Shown one piece after another: positions 23,297 to 31,173 of a stretch of 33,959 nt of DNA. Both the position numbers and the translations under genes were made by a program. Each line of letters starts with the position of its first letter. Position 1 is the first letter of the stretch. The stretch comes from Acholeplasma sp. CAG:878 (GTDB lineage Bacteria; Bacillota_I; Bacilli_A; RF39; UBA660): assembly GCA_000432255.1 (NCBI GenBank), contig HF989906.1, forward strand, positions 1 to 33,959, read 5' to 3'. The notes beneath the pieces were generated by a model, which had not been told where the DNA came from, ran no database searches, and saw nothing but the letters and a program-made list of their open reading frames with translations.

Positions 23297-24205
23297 ATGA
23301 GTAAAGAAATGAAAAGACTTATAATTTTAGTTATTGGCGTTGTGATTTTGGTTGTTGGTATTAAATTGATTCAGAACTATGACAAAATTGGTAAACAATT
23401 AAGAGAAATTGGTTATTCTAAAGAAGATAGTGTCAAAATAACTAGTATATTAAGTGAAGAAGATGTATCAAAAGTACTTAATATGGAATATCAAGAAAAA
23501 CTAATTCCGATTATTGAAAACAATTATTTTATTCCAAAAAATCTAGAAAAATATTTAGACTTTAAAAACAAAAATAATGACAAAAATGTTGAAGATATTA
23601 TTGCCATTGTTAATGTAAAACAAAATAACGATTGGTATGAAAACACTACAAACACTGATATATCAAAAGGAAATGCGATGTTGGTAAATAAATTTCATTC
23701 ATTGACAGAAGATTTTGACCCAGGCGAAATCGTTAAAATATCAGTTCAATATGCTTATGATGGTCATAGTACAACAAATGAAGTTTATGAACAGTATAAA
23801 AAAATGTGGTATGCAGCAAAAGAAGAAAATTTAACTTTAATTGTTAACTCTTCATATAGAACCTATAGTGAACAAGAGAAAACATATAAAGCAAGTGGCG
23901 ATGAATATGCTGCAAGACCTGGTTTTTCAGAACACCAAACTGGTTTAGCATTAGACATTGTAACTTATAACACAATTGGAAATGATTTTGAAAACAAACC
24001 GGAATTTACTTGGTTAAGTAATAATGCTCATCTATATGGTTTTATATTAAGATTCCCCAAAAATAAAGAGTATTTAACTGGATTTGAATATGAATCTTGG
24101 CATTATAGATATTTAGGAGTTGACCTAGCAACTAAAGTATATGAATCAGGTTTAACTTACGATGAATATTATGCTTACTATTGTGATTATAAAAATGAAT
24201 GTTAA
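23297..24205 (+). CDS. D-Ala-D-Ala carboxypeptidase, VanY/M15B family, membrane-anchored (302 aa)
   Basis: An N-terminal membrane anchor (about 8-24) and a spacer domain are followed by a C-terminal M15B peptidase (about 150-290). Zinc ligands are visible: His213 and Asp220 in SEHQTGLALD and His269 in ESWHYRYLG. The substrate-binding SSYRTYSEQ segment is also present. It should cut the terminal D-Ala from stem peptides outside the cell. There is no vanRS or vanHAX context, so glycopeptide resistance is not implied. A GGTGAT ribosome binding site precedes the ATG. A sharp terminator follows. Confidence 0.9.
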   Translation: MSKEMKRLIILVIGVVILVVGIKLIQNYDKIGKQLREIGYSKEDSVKITSILSEEDVSKVLNMEYQEKLIPIIENNYFIPKNLEKYLDFKNKNNDKNVEDIIAIVNVKQNNDWYENTTNTDISKGNAMLVNKFHSLTEDFDPGEIVKISVQYAYDGHSTTNEVYEQYKKMWYAAKEENLTLIVNSSYRTYSEQEKTYKASGDEYAARPGFSEHQTGLALDIVTYNTIGNDFENKPEFTWLSNNAHLYGFILRFPKNKEYLTGFEYESWHYRYLGVDLATKVYESGLTYDEYYAYYCDYKNEC

Positions 24206-24227
24206 GACACCTATGTGTCTTTTTTTT
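24204..24227 (+). terminator. Terminator of the first VanY-type gene
   Basis: AAGACAC-CTAT-GTGTCTT followed by six T, overlapping the TAA stop at its first base. Confidence 0.85.
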
Positions 24228-24231
24228 AAAA

Positions 24232-24255
24232 ACAAAAAAAAGGCTTTTAACCTTT
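24232..24255 (-). terminator. Terminator of the Amidase_6 gene
   Basis: AAAGG/CCTTT stem with a 7-base loop and a run of eight or nine T on the minus strand. It lies back to back with the plus-strand terminator. Confidence 0.65.
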
Positions 24256-25534
24256 AATTGTTCCATCCATAAACTTTAATTAATGATAAATATGGATAAG
24301 AGTAAGCTGAAATTGGATAATTTTCCAAATCAATTGTATTTGAATTAACTAAAACATCTATTACTTTGCCATCTTTTTTAACAGTTCCTACAACTACTAA
24401 AGCATGTCTTGTAGGACCATTAGTTCCAACATGAATAACATCACCTGCTTCAGCATAATATAAATTTTCATCTACTCTAGCACATAATCCATATCCTGTA
24501 TTGTTTTTAGCATAAGTAGCAAAATAAGGAACATATGTCCAAGTATATACTAATCCACTTGCTGTTTCTTTCTCGTTAAGTGATGAACTATAACTCTTCC
24601 ACTGTAAATGCTTAGAAGCACTGCCGTAGTAATCCATTGGTACCCCACCACTATAAACAACTTGTGAAGCGTAATTTTGACAATTAGAACTATATTTTGG
24701 CCAAGCCGAATTTCTTTTATCTACCCATTTTAAAGCATATTCTAAAGCTTTTTTTCTATCATATCCATTATCACACTTTTTAGGTGTTACTTTATTATTT
24801 AAATAATCATTATATTCTTGCTCATCAGTTTGTAAATTTTTCTTAACCATTTTTAAATAATTATTTTTAACAGTTTCATAATTACCATCAGTAAACATCA
24901 CATAAAAATCCTGAACTCTATCATATTTAGATATTTTATATTCTCCATTAACTGAAACTAATGTAAACTCACTTTTAATATTATACACTTTTGACATACT
25001 ATCCATAAAAGCAAATTTTATATAACTATCTTCTAGTACCTTAACAACACCATCATCAGATGTAAAATTTAAATCATAATAAGCTTCAGTTAAATGTAAA
25101 TCATTTTTCTTAAGCTTTCTTGTTTCAATTAACAATGATATTGCTGCTTCATTTTTCTTTCTAGCATTTTCATTTGCAAACAATGAACTCATATCATAAA
25201 CTTTTAAATCTTTAATCGAACGATAATACAAATCCATATATTCAATTATAACTTTTTTCTTCTTTTCATTTATACTTATACCTGTTATATTTCTAACAAA
25301 AGATTCTCCTTTGTTTGAAGTTTCTTCCTTTGGTTCTTCTTTCGGTTCTTCCTCTTTTGGTTCCTCAGGTTTTGGTTCTTCTTTTGGCTCATCTTGTTTA
25401 GAATCTTTCTGTTCGGTTTGAGTTTGCCCTTGACCTTTGTCATCTAATTGACCATCTTTTTTATCAACAATAAAAAAAGTAACTATAAAAAAGATAAATA
25501 AAGCCGATAATAAAATTTTTAAAAAGTTTTTCAT
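24254..25534 (-). CDS. Secreted Amidase_6 domain protein with a Lys/Glu/Pro linker
   Basis: A 426-aa protein. A signal anchor (about 5-24) is followed by a low-complexity K-E-P-rich linker (about 30-80) and an NTF2-like middle region. The C-terminal domain (about 265-426) starts YDRKKALEYALKWV. The catalytic Cys is in SSNCQNYASQ, the His in PTRHALVV and a polar residue in VNSNT, as in the Amidase_6 (papain-like) family. The linker is typical of cell-wall-spanning anchors. It probably cuts peptidoglycan amide bonds; the substrate is not shown. Divergent from the second VanY-type gene. Confidence 0.82.
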   Translation of the reverse strand: MKNFLKILLSALFIFFIVTFFIVDKKDGQLDDKGQGQTQTEQKDSKQDEPKEEPKPEEPKEEEPKEEPKEETSNKGESFVRNITGISINEKKKKVIIEYMDLYYRSIKDLKVYDMSSLFANENARKKNEAAISLLIETRKLKKNDLHLTEAYYDLNFTSDDGVVKVLEDSYIKFAFMDSMSKVYNIKSEFTLVSVNGEYKISKYDRVQDFYVMFTDGNYETVKNNYLKMVKKNLQTDEQEYNDYLNNKVTPKKCDNGYDRKKALEYALKWVDKRNSAWPKYSSNCQNYASQVVYSGGVPMDYYGSASKHLQWKSYSSSLNEKETASGLVYTWTYVPYFATYAKNNTGYGLCARVDENLYYAEAGDVIHVGTNGPTRHALVVVGTVKKDGKVIDVLVNSNTIDLENYPISAYSYPYLSLIKVYGWNN

Positions 25535-25556
25535 ATAAATCCAACTCCTAATTTAC

Positions 25557-25562
25557 ATTATA
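25557..25562 (-). promoter_or_regulatory. Extended -10 element of the Amidase_6 gene
   Basis: TGATATAAT on the minus strand (TG-N-TATAAT), 22 bases before the ATG. No good -35 is visible, which fits an extended -10 promoter. Confidence 0.55.
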
Positions 25563-25625
25563 TCATATTTTATTGTAATAAAATAGTTATTTTTTTAATT
25601 TTATAACTACTTAACAATACAAACA

Positions 25626-25631
25626 TATAAT
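25626..25631 (+). promoter_or_regulatory. -10 element of the second VanY-type gene
   Basis: Perfect TATAAT 16 bases before the ATG, with AGGTGA between. The -35 is weak. Confidence 0.5.
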
Positions 25632-25647
25632 ATACTAGGTGAAGTAA

Positions 25648-26304
25648 ATGAAAAAAGCTTATTACATCGTTGTTGGAATCATTATTTTATTGTTTTTTAC
25701 TAAAGACATTAATTTAAACAATACTGATTATAAAAATATAAAATTTTCAAATAACCCATTAGATTATAAGGTTTTAGTAAATAAAAACAATCGATTATTA
25801 CAATCATTTATTCCAGATGATTTAGTTTTAATAAATAAAAATTATTCTAACGAAAATAAATATTTAAGAAAAGAAGCAGCAGAATCTTTTGAAAAATTAA
25901 GTCAAACTGCAAAAAATTTAGGTTACAGAATAGTTGTCGTATCAGCATTCAGAGATTACGATTATCAAAAAAATTTATTTAATCATTATGTTAGCGAGAA
26001 AGGGTTAGAATATGCTTTAAGTTGTTCAGCTAAACCCGGGCATTCTGAACATCAAACCGGTCTTGCTATAGATGTTGAAGGTTCTAATATGGATTATGAC
26101 AATTTTGATAAATCAAATGAATTTGAATGGATGCGTGAAAATGCTCATAAATTCGGTTTTATAATGCGATATCCAAAAAATCGTGAACATATTACAAGAT
26201 TTAAATATGAACCTTGGCACTATAGATATGTAGGAATTCCCACCGCAACATATATTTATGAAAACGATTTAACTTTAGAAGAGTATTTAAAAATTACCGA
26301 TTAA
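25648..26304 (+). CDS. D-Ala-D-Ala carboxypeptidase, VanY/M15B family (218 aa)
   Basis: A short paralogue-like relative of the gene at 23297. An N-terminal signal anchor (about 4-18) precedes the M15B domain. SAFRDYDYQ carries the substrate pocket, SEHQTGLAID gives zinc ligands His135 and Asp142, and EPWHYRYVG gives His191. Motif spacing is nearly the same as in the 302-aa protein but the spacer domain is missing. Two M15B enzymes, DacA and an amidase within about 4.3 kb indicate a peptidoglycan-trimming cluster. Confidence 0.9.
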   Translation: MKKAYYIVVGIIILLFFTKDINLNNTDYKNIKFSNNPLDYKVLVNKNNRLLQSFIPDDLVLINKNYSNENKYLRKEAAESFEKLSQTAKNLGYRIVVVSAFRDYDYQKNLFNHYVSEKGLEYALSCSAKPGHSEHQTGLAIDVEGSNMDYDNFDKSNEFEWMRENAHKFGFIMRYPKNREHITRFKYEPWHYRYVGIPTATYIYENDLTLEEYLKITD

Positions 26305-26317
26305 GGTAATTTTATTT
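26290..26317 (+). terminator. Terminator of the second VanY-type gene
   Basis: AAAATTACC/GGTAATTTT nine-pair stem with a 6-base loop containing most of the TAA stop, followed by a T-rich run. Confidence 0.7.
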
Positions 26318-26333
26318 TGTATAATAATGTAAA

Positions 26334-26705
26334 CTATACATTATAGTTCCACAAGCCTAACTTTCCCTTTACATAAATTGGCTTGTCATACTTTTTAATA
26401 TTTTCAAACTTCCAAGCATATAAACCAACATGTTCATGTGAATAAACAATTGTATTTAAATTTTTTAATTCATTATCAAAAGATTTCGCAACCAATATAC
26501 AATCAACTAAGTCAGCTTCACCTATTATAGCACCTTTAATATACTCTAAATTATATTCACTAAACATAGTATCATCGTCACTACTCAATCCAGCGTGAAT
26601 TAATATTTTACCTCGATAATTTGTTTTCCAACTTCTAAATTCATATTTTTTATAATTGTTTACAATTAGACTAGCCCATGGATTTTTTATAGTTAATACT
26701 TTCAT
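26334..26705 (-). CDS. ASCH domain protein
   Basis: A 123-aa protein with MKVLTIKNPWASLIVNNYK, EFRSWKTNYRGKILIHAG and GAIIGEADLVDCI, typical of the ASCH fold (PUA-like). Some ASCH proteins bind or hydrolyse RNA or modified cytidines; the physiological role is not established. It has its own promoter and is a single-gene unit. A terminator was not clear downstream apart from the convergent one at 26290-26317. Confidence 0.85.
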   Translation of the reverse strand: MKVLTIKNPWASLIVNNYKKYEFRSWKTNYRGKILIHAGLSSDDDTMFSEYNLEYIKGAIIGEADLVDCILVAKSFDNELKNLNTIVYSHEHVGLYAWKFENIKKYDKPIYVKGKLGLWNYNV

Positions 26706-26760
26706 ATAAACCTACTTCCTACTATAATTATTTCTTTATATTTAAAAAACATCTATATAA

Positions 26761-26789
26761 AATATACAAATTGATTAGACTTTTGTCAA
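26761..26789 (-). promoter_or_regulatory. Promoter of the ASCH gene
   Basis: Perfect TTGACA (26784-26789), 17-base spacer, TATATT (26761-26766) on the minus strand. Confidence 0.75.
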
Positions 26790-26800
26790 TATTAATTAAA

Positions 26801-26825
26801 AATAAAAGGCCAATAAAACGGCCTT
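26801..26825 (-). terminator. Terminator of the CotD-like gene
   Basis: AAGGCC/GGCCTT stem with an 8-base loop followed by TTATTTTT on the minus strand. Confidence 0.75.
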
Positions 26826-26834
26826 CTAAAATAA

Positions 26835-27104
26835 CTATTGTCTGAAATTTGAACAGCTTCCACAATCATTATTAATAACTTGGTCTTCTTCTGAACAAGA
26901 ATATTGTGGTGTGTAAGTATGAGTATAAATATGACGATTAATTGTATGAGTATGAATTGGACAAACATGTGGAACTTCATGATAGAATTCTTTTTCAATG
27001 CAGTTTGTTACTACTGGTTCCATAATTGGTTGTTGTTCACGATTACAACAATTACATCCACATCCACAATTATTTCTCATTCCAAAACGATTATTAAATA
27101 ACAT
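26835..27104 (-). CDS. CotD-like small Cys/His-rich protein, 89 aa
   Basis: The N-terminus is Cys-rich (NNCGCGCNCCN). The centre, EFYHEVPHVCPIHTHTINRH then IYTHTYTPQYSCSEED, follows the pattern of the spore coat protein CotD family (PH.HP.HT...N.H....H.Y.P...S). The C-terminus has DCGSCSNF. No signal peptide. A strong AGGAGG and a terminator support expression. In B. subtilis CotD is an inner coat protein; here a coat, metal-binding or structural role is inferred from similarity only. An overlapping frame on the same strand is a shadow. Confidence 0.65.
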   Translation of the reverse strand: MLFNNRFGMRNNCGCGCNCCNREQQPIMEPVVTNCIEKEFYHEVPHVCPIHTHTINRHIYTHTYTPQYSCSEEDQVINNDCGSCSNFRQ

Positions 27105-27180
27105 CTTAAGTCCTCCTTATCTATATTATCATATGAAAACAATAATTTAATGTATAAGTTATTTATCACAAGTTATAAAC

Positions 27181-27205
27181 AAAAAAGACAAAATTAATTG
27201 TCTTT
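27181..27205 (-). terminator. Terminator of ffh
   Basis: AAAGACAA/TTGTCTTT eight-pair stem with a 6-base loop and T-rich tail, overlapping the ffh stop. Confidence 0.8.
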
Positions 27206-28502
27206 AGAATGGCATTTTCCCATTTTTAAATTGTTTCATCAATGTTTTCATTTGTTCAAACTGTTTCAATAGTCTATTAACTTCTTCAACACTTCTACCA
27301 CTACCTTTAGCAATTCTTATTTTTCTTGATGCCTTTAAAACTTCAGGATGCCTTCTTTCATATGGAGTCATAGAAAGTATTATAGCCTCCACATGAGCCA
27401 TATCTTTAGGATTAATTGTCACATTACCTAAACCCATTTTTTTAGCATTTGGTAGCATTTTAATAATATTTTCAAGAGGTCCTAATTTTTTAATTTGATT
27501 TAATTGACATAAAAAATCTTCTAAATCAAATTTTCCTGATTGCATTTTTTTAGCTGTTTTTAGCATATCTTCATCGATTAAATTTTCAGCTTTTTCAATC
27601 ATTCCAAGCAAATCGCCCATATCTAATATTCTATTAGCAATTCTCTCTGGGTCAAATTCCTCTAATCCATCCATTTTTTCAGATACACCAACAAACTTGA
27701 TTGGAACATTAGTAAGTTGTCTTACAGATAGAGCAACTCCACCTTTAGTATCACCATCTAATTTAGTTAAAATAGCACCAGTTAAATTTAAATTGTTATT
27801 AAATCCTTCAATTACATTAATTGCATCTTGTCCAATCATTGAATCAACTACTAATAATATTTCATGTGGTTGGACTAATGTTTTAATATCATTTAATTCC
27901 TGCATCAATTCACTATCAATGTGTAATCTTCCGGCTGTATCTATTAAAACATAATCATAATTGTTATCCTTAGCATACTTTATAGCATTAACTGCAATAT
28001 CTCTTGGATTATTTTTTCCTTCTTCATATACTTCGATATTAAGTTCTTTTCCTATTTGTTTTAATTGTTCAATCGCAGCTGGTCTATAAACATCACATGC
28101 TACTAATAAAGGTTTTTTGTGGTATTTCTTACGAAGTAACAAAGACAGTTTCCCAATTGTTGTTGTTTTACCACTACCTTGCAAACCAACAAGCATAAGT
28201 ATATTAGGGTTTTCCTTCATGGTCAATTCTTTTTTGTCGCCACCTAATAGTTCTACTAATTCATCTTTAACTATTTTAATAAATAATTCACTAGGTTTTA
28301 AAGACTTAGAAACCTCTTCACCCAAAGCTTTTTCTTTAACATTACTAATAAACGTTTTAACAACTTGATAATTAACATCCGCTTCTAATAATGCAAGTCT
28401 TAATTCTCTTGTTATATCACTAATATTATCTTCTGTTATTTTCCCATATCCTTTTATTTTATTAACTACATTAGTTAATCTATCCCCTAAATTTTCAAAC
28501 AT
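27204..28502 (-). CDS. ffh: Signal recognition particle protein Ffh
   Basis: A 432-aa SRP54 GTPase that binds signal sequences and SRP RNA for co-translational membrane targeting. The N domain is followed by the G domain with GLQGSGKTTT, DVYRPAA, DTAGRLH and TKLDGD. The methionine-rich M domain is at the C-terminus, with the SRP RNA-binding segment RIAKGSGRSVEEVN. Its length is normal to slightly short. It is preceded by a -10 TATAAT (28518-28523) and GGTGAT, and separated from yebC by a terminator. The usual neighbours ftsY and ylxM are absent. Confidence 0.96.
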   Translation of the reverse strand: MFENLGDRLTNVVNKIKGYGKITEDNISDITRELRLALLEADVNYQVVKTFISNVKEKALGEEVSKSLKPSELFIKIVKDELVELLGGDKKELTMKENPNILMLVGLQGSGKTTTIGKLSLLLRKKYHKKPLLVACDVYRPAAIEQLKQIGKELNIEVYEEGKNNPRDIAVNAIKYAKDNNYDYVLIDTAGRLHIDSELMQELNDIKTLVQPHEILLVVDSMIGQDAINVIEGFNNNLNLTGAILTKLDGDTKGGVALSVRQLTNVPIKFVGVSEKMDGLEEFDPERIANRILDMGDLLGMIEKAENLIDEDMLKTAKKMQSGKFDLEDFLCQLNQIKKLGPLENIIKMLPNAKKMGLGNVTINPKDMAHVEAIILSMTPYERRHPEVLKASRKIRIAKGSGRSVEEVNRLLKQFEQMKTLMKQFKNGKMPF

Positions 28503-28537
28503 ATTATCACCTTTTTAATTATACTATAAATTAAACA

Positions 28538-28563
28538 AAAATAAAAGAGTCTAATAACTCTTT
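28538..28563 (-). terminator. Terminator of rnc-yebC
   Basis: AAAGAGT/ACTCTTT stem, 6-base loop, then TATTTTT on the minus strand, overlapping the yebC stop. Confidence 0.75.
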
Positions 28564-29281
28564 AAACATTTGCTACATTGTGGTAAATATGAGATACATC
28601 CTCTACTTCTTCAAACATAACAACTAATCTTTCAAATATTTCTAAATCTTCTTTATTTAATTCAACTTTTTCTTTAGCTAACATTGTAATTTCTTCAGCA
28701 TCAAAGTTAACATTTGGTAATGCTTTTGTAATCGCATCTTTTATTTTAAATAAATTTTGTGGTTCCCCATAAACAATTATTTCATCTTCCATAGATTCAA
28801 TATCAATAATATCAACATCATTTAAAATTAAAGCATTTAAGGTGTCTTCTTCGCTTAACCCTTTAAAACTAACAATACATAAATTTTCATACATATAAGA
28901 AACACTTCCAATTGCTCCCATTTTAACATGGCATTTATTAACAACCGCTCTTAGACTACTTACACTTCTATTAACATTATCAGTTAAACATTCAACAATT
29001 AAAGTTGAAGCCCCCGGTCCAAATATTTCATATGTATTTCTAATATAACTTTCTAATGCACCACTATTTACTTTATCGATAGCTCTTTTAATAATATCTT
29101 GTGGTACTTGTTCTTTTTTTGCTCTTTCTATTAATCTTTTTAATGTTGCATTACTTTCAACTTCTACCCCACCATTTTTTGCGGCTTGATATATTTCTTT
29201 AGCATAAGTTGAATAAATTTTTCCTTTTGCAGCTCCTGTTTTTTGAATACTTGCTTTTCTTACTTCATAAGCTCTTCCCAT
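28562..29281 (-). CDS. YebC/PmpR/TACO1 family protein, YeeN-type
   Basis: A 239-aa protein opening MGRAYEVRKASIQKTGAAKG and SRIYAK-like KIYSTYAKEIYQAAKNGG, then FGPGASTLIVECLTDN, all family hallmarks. The early segment resembles the YeeN subgroup more than classical YebC. Members have been described as DNA-binding regulators and, more recently, as translation factors that help ribosomes over difficult sequences. Position between rnc and ffh fits a translation role. It begins 19 bases after rnc, so they are co-transcribed. Confidence 0.9.
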   Translation of the reverse strand: MGRAYEVRKASIQKTGAAKGKIYSTYAKEIYQAAKNGGVEVESNATLKRLIERAKKEQVPQDIIKRAIDKVNSGALESYIRNTYEIFGPGASTLIVECLTDNVNRSVSSLRAVVNKCHVKMGAIGSVSYMYENLCIVSFKGLSEEDTLNALILNDVDIIDIESMEDEIIVYGEPQNLFKIKDAITKALPNVNFDAEEITMLAKEKVELNKEDLEIFERLVVMFEEVEDVSHIYHNVANV

Positions 29282-29300
29282 TATTAATCACCTTTCCCTT

Positions 29301-29963
29301 TTAACTGTTTTGGGCTTTTTCTAAAGCGTTTTTTGCGGCTAGTTGTTCTGCTTCTTTTTTACTATGAGCAGTTCCTCTACCATATATAATATCATCAATT
29401 TTAACAATTATGGTAAATGTTTTGTCATGAGCAGGTCCACTTTCATCAACCACGACATAATTTAATGTTCTCTTATCAGTTTGAACAAATTCTTGAAGAA
29501 TAGATTTGTAATCTTGTTCAAAAGTTAATTCTTTTTTTTCAATTAATGGAATAATATAATGTTTAATAAAATTATTAACAACATCTAACCCTTGATCTAA
29601 ATACATCGCTGCTATAAATGCTTCAAATGTATCAGCAACGATTGCCTTACGCATTCTTCCACCATTTTCTGATTCTCCATGACCTAATCTAATGTACTCA
29701 TTAAGTCCTAATTTAAGAGAATATTCATATAAAGCATTCTCACAAACATAACTTGCTCTTAATTTAGTCATTCTACCTTCAGGATAAGTTGTATTTTTAA
29801 ATAAATATGTACTCATTACAAGTTCTAATACCGCATCACCTAAATATTCTAACCTCTCATAACTAGGACAATTATGCTCATTAGCATACGATGTATGCGT
29901 TAAGGCCTGTTCATATAATTTAATTTTATTAGGAGTTATTCCGAATTCTTCTAATATTTTCAT
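29301..29963 (-). CDS. rnc: Ribonuclease III
   Basis: A 220-aa double-strand RNase. The catalytic signature ERLEYLGDAVLELV is at 36-49, with a second acidic cluster in ADTFEAFIAAMYLDQG. The C-terminal dsRNA-binding domain (about 152-220) ends GTAHSKKEAEQLAAKNALE. It processes rRNA and SRP RNA precursors. A -10 TATAAT lies at 29979-29984. The smc-ftsY genes that commonly follow rnc in Firmicutes are replaced here by yebC-ffh. Confidence 0.95.
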   Translation of the reverse strand: MKILEEFGITPNKIKLYEQALTHTSYANEHNCPSYERLEYLGDAVLELVMSTYLFKNTTYPEGRMTKLRASYVCENALYEYSLKLGLNEYIRLGHGESENGGRMRKAIVADTFEAFIAAMYLDQGLDVVNNFIKHYIIPLIEKKELTFEQDYKSILQEFVQTDKRTLNYVVVDESGPAHDKTFTIIVKIDDIIYGRGTAHSKKEAEQLAAKNALEKAQNS

Positions 29964-30015
29964 CGAACCACCAATAACATTATACTATAAAATACTTAAA
30001 ATAGGAACTAAACAA

Positions 30016-30044
30016 TTTACATTTTAACAATTTTTTAGTATAAT
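30016..30044 (+). promoter_or_regulatory. Promoter of yidD, implying a leaderless mRNA
   Basis: TTTACA (30016-30021), 17-base spacer, perfect TATAAT (30039-30044). The yidD ATG begins seven bases after the -10, where transcription itself should start. Confidence 0.7.
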
Positions 30045-30050
30045 TTAGTT

Positions 30051-30278
30051 ATGAAATATATATTAATAGGATTAATTAAAGTCTACCAAATGATTCCAGG
30101 TCCTTGGCACAATTCATGTAGACACATTCCTACTTGTTCGAATTATGGAATTCTTGCTATAATGGAATACGGAAGTATCAAAGGAAGTTATTTAACTTTA
30201 AAAAGAATAATTAAATGTAACCCATTAGGTACAAGTGGTTATGATCCAGTTCCTATAAGAAAGAAGGAAAAAAATTGA
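30051..30278 (+). CDS. yidD: Membrane protein insertion efficiency factor YidD
   Basis: A 75-aa protein. After the conserved hydrophobic/amphipathic N-terminus (MKYILIGLIKVYQMIPG) come the three family Cys positions: SCRHIPTCSNYG and KCNPLGTSGYDPVP. It assists YidC/Sec-dependent membrane protein insertion. The N-terminus matches the family, so ATG 30051 is the real start although no ribosome binding site precedes it. The TGA stop overlaps the TTG start of the next gene (TTGA). In many bacteria yidD sits by rnpA/yidC; not here. Confidence 0.95.
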   Translation: MKYILIGLIKVYQMIPGPWHNSCRHIPTCSNYGILAIMEYGSIKGSYLTLKRIIKCNPLGTSGYDPVPIRKKEKN

Positions 30279-31165
30279 AAAAAATATTTTTATTATTAAG
30301 CATATCATGTATCTTTCTATCTGGATGCATTAAAAGAGATTCAATGGAAGATATAAAAATATATACAACAATCTATCCAATCGAGTTTATTACTAGTAGA
30401 TTATATAGTGATTATAGTGATATTGAAAGTATATATCCTAAGGGCGTTAAAGTACAACTAGAAAATTGCATTGAATGTGAATTATATACTTTAACAGAAA
30501 AACAAATAAGTGATTACAGTAAAGGTGATTTGTTTATATTTAATTCACTATTATATGAAAGTAACTATGTTAGACCAATGCTAGAAAATAATAATTCTCT
30601 AAAGATAATAAATGCTACTGACCATCTAGTAGCTAGTGACTATTATGGACTCGAAGAATTATGGTTAGATCCATCAAGATTACTAACCCTAGCAAGAAAT
30701 ATTAAAAATGGTTTTGATGAATATATCGACAATTACTATTTAAAAAATAAAATAGAAGAAAATTTCAACTTATTAAAAGAAGATTTAGATAAACTAGAAT
30801 CAAGAATGTCAGAAATGACTAAGAAAAGTGATAATAAAGTATTGGTTACTGGTGATAGGGTATTTGAATTTTTAGGAAAAGAAAAATATGGATTAACAGT
30901 ATATACAATAAATGAAGAGACAAGTAAAAAAACGCTTGAAACAGTTAAAAGTTTAATAAATAGTAAGAAGGTTAAATATATTTATATTAAACAATATGAA
31001 GATGCTAATGAGGTAATAAATGAACTAATCAAAGGAACTGATGTTGAGGTAATATCAATCAACACTTTAGTAAATTTAACCGAAAATGAAAGAAGTAGTA
31101 AAAAAGATTATTTTATGATTATGAATGAAAATATCGAATTATTAAAGAAAGGATTATATAATTAG
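30275..31165 (+). CDS. TroA/ZnuA-fold substrate-binding lipoprotein without canonical His ligands
   Basis: A 296-aa protein. The lipobox LLSISCIFLSGC gives a lipidated Cys18. The fold is that of cluster A-I metal-binding proteins: IYTTIYPIEFIT, IESIYPKGV, SKGDLFIFN, EELWLDPSRLLTLA and a C-terminal DYFMIMNENIELLKKGL. In normal members His ligands follow 'YPxGxDPH', precede 'WLDP' and occur in 'THxAF'. Here these read KGVKVQLENC, GLEELWLDP and TGDRVFEFL, so the three His are missing. No permease or ATPase lies nearby. Start is TTG behind AAGGAA, coupled to yidD. Metal binding is doubtful. Confidence 0.8.
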   Translation: MKKIFLLLSISCIFLSGCIKRDSMEDIKIYTTIYPIEFITSRLYSDYSDIESIYPKGVKVQLENCIECELYTLTEKQISDYSKGDLFIFNSLLYESNYVRPMLENNNSLKIINATDHLVASDYYGLEELWLDPSRLLTLARNIKNGFDEYIDNYYLKNKIEENFNLLKEDLDKLESRMSEMTKKSDNKVLVTGDRVFEFLGKEKYGLTVYTINEETSKKTLETVKSLINSKKVKYIYIKQYEDANEVINELIKGTDVEVISINTLVNLTENERSSKKDYFMIMNENIELLKKGLYN

Positions 31166-31173
31166 GTGATTTT

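Noticed and set aside
25300..25440. Direct DNA repeats (gaacc/ttctt units)
   Set aside because: They encode the Lys/Glu/Pro-rich linker of the Amidase_6 protein; low-complexity protein sequence explains them.
23297..26304. Vancomycin-resistance (van) cluster suggested by VanY-type and VanZ-like genes
   Set aside because: No vanH, vanA/B ligase, vanX or vanRS; VanY-type and VanZ-like proteins are widespread outside resistance clusters, and the VanZ-like gene lies about 15 kb away.
26792..26998. Minus-strand ORF of 68 aa overlapping the CotD-like gene
   Set aside because: Shares most of its span with the 89-aa ORF that has the AGGAGG site and a family pattern; this is an out-of-frame shadow.
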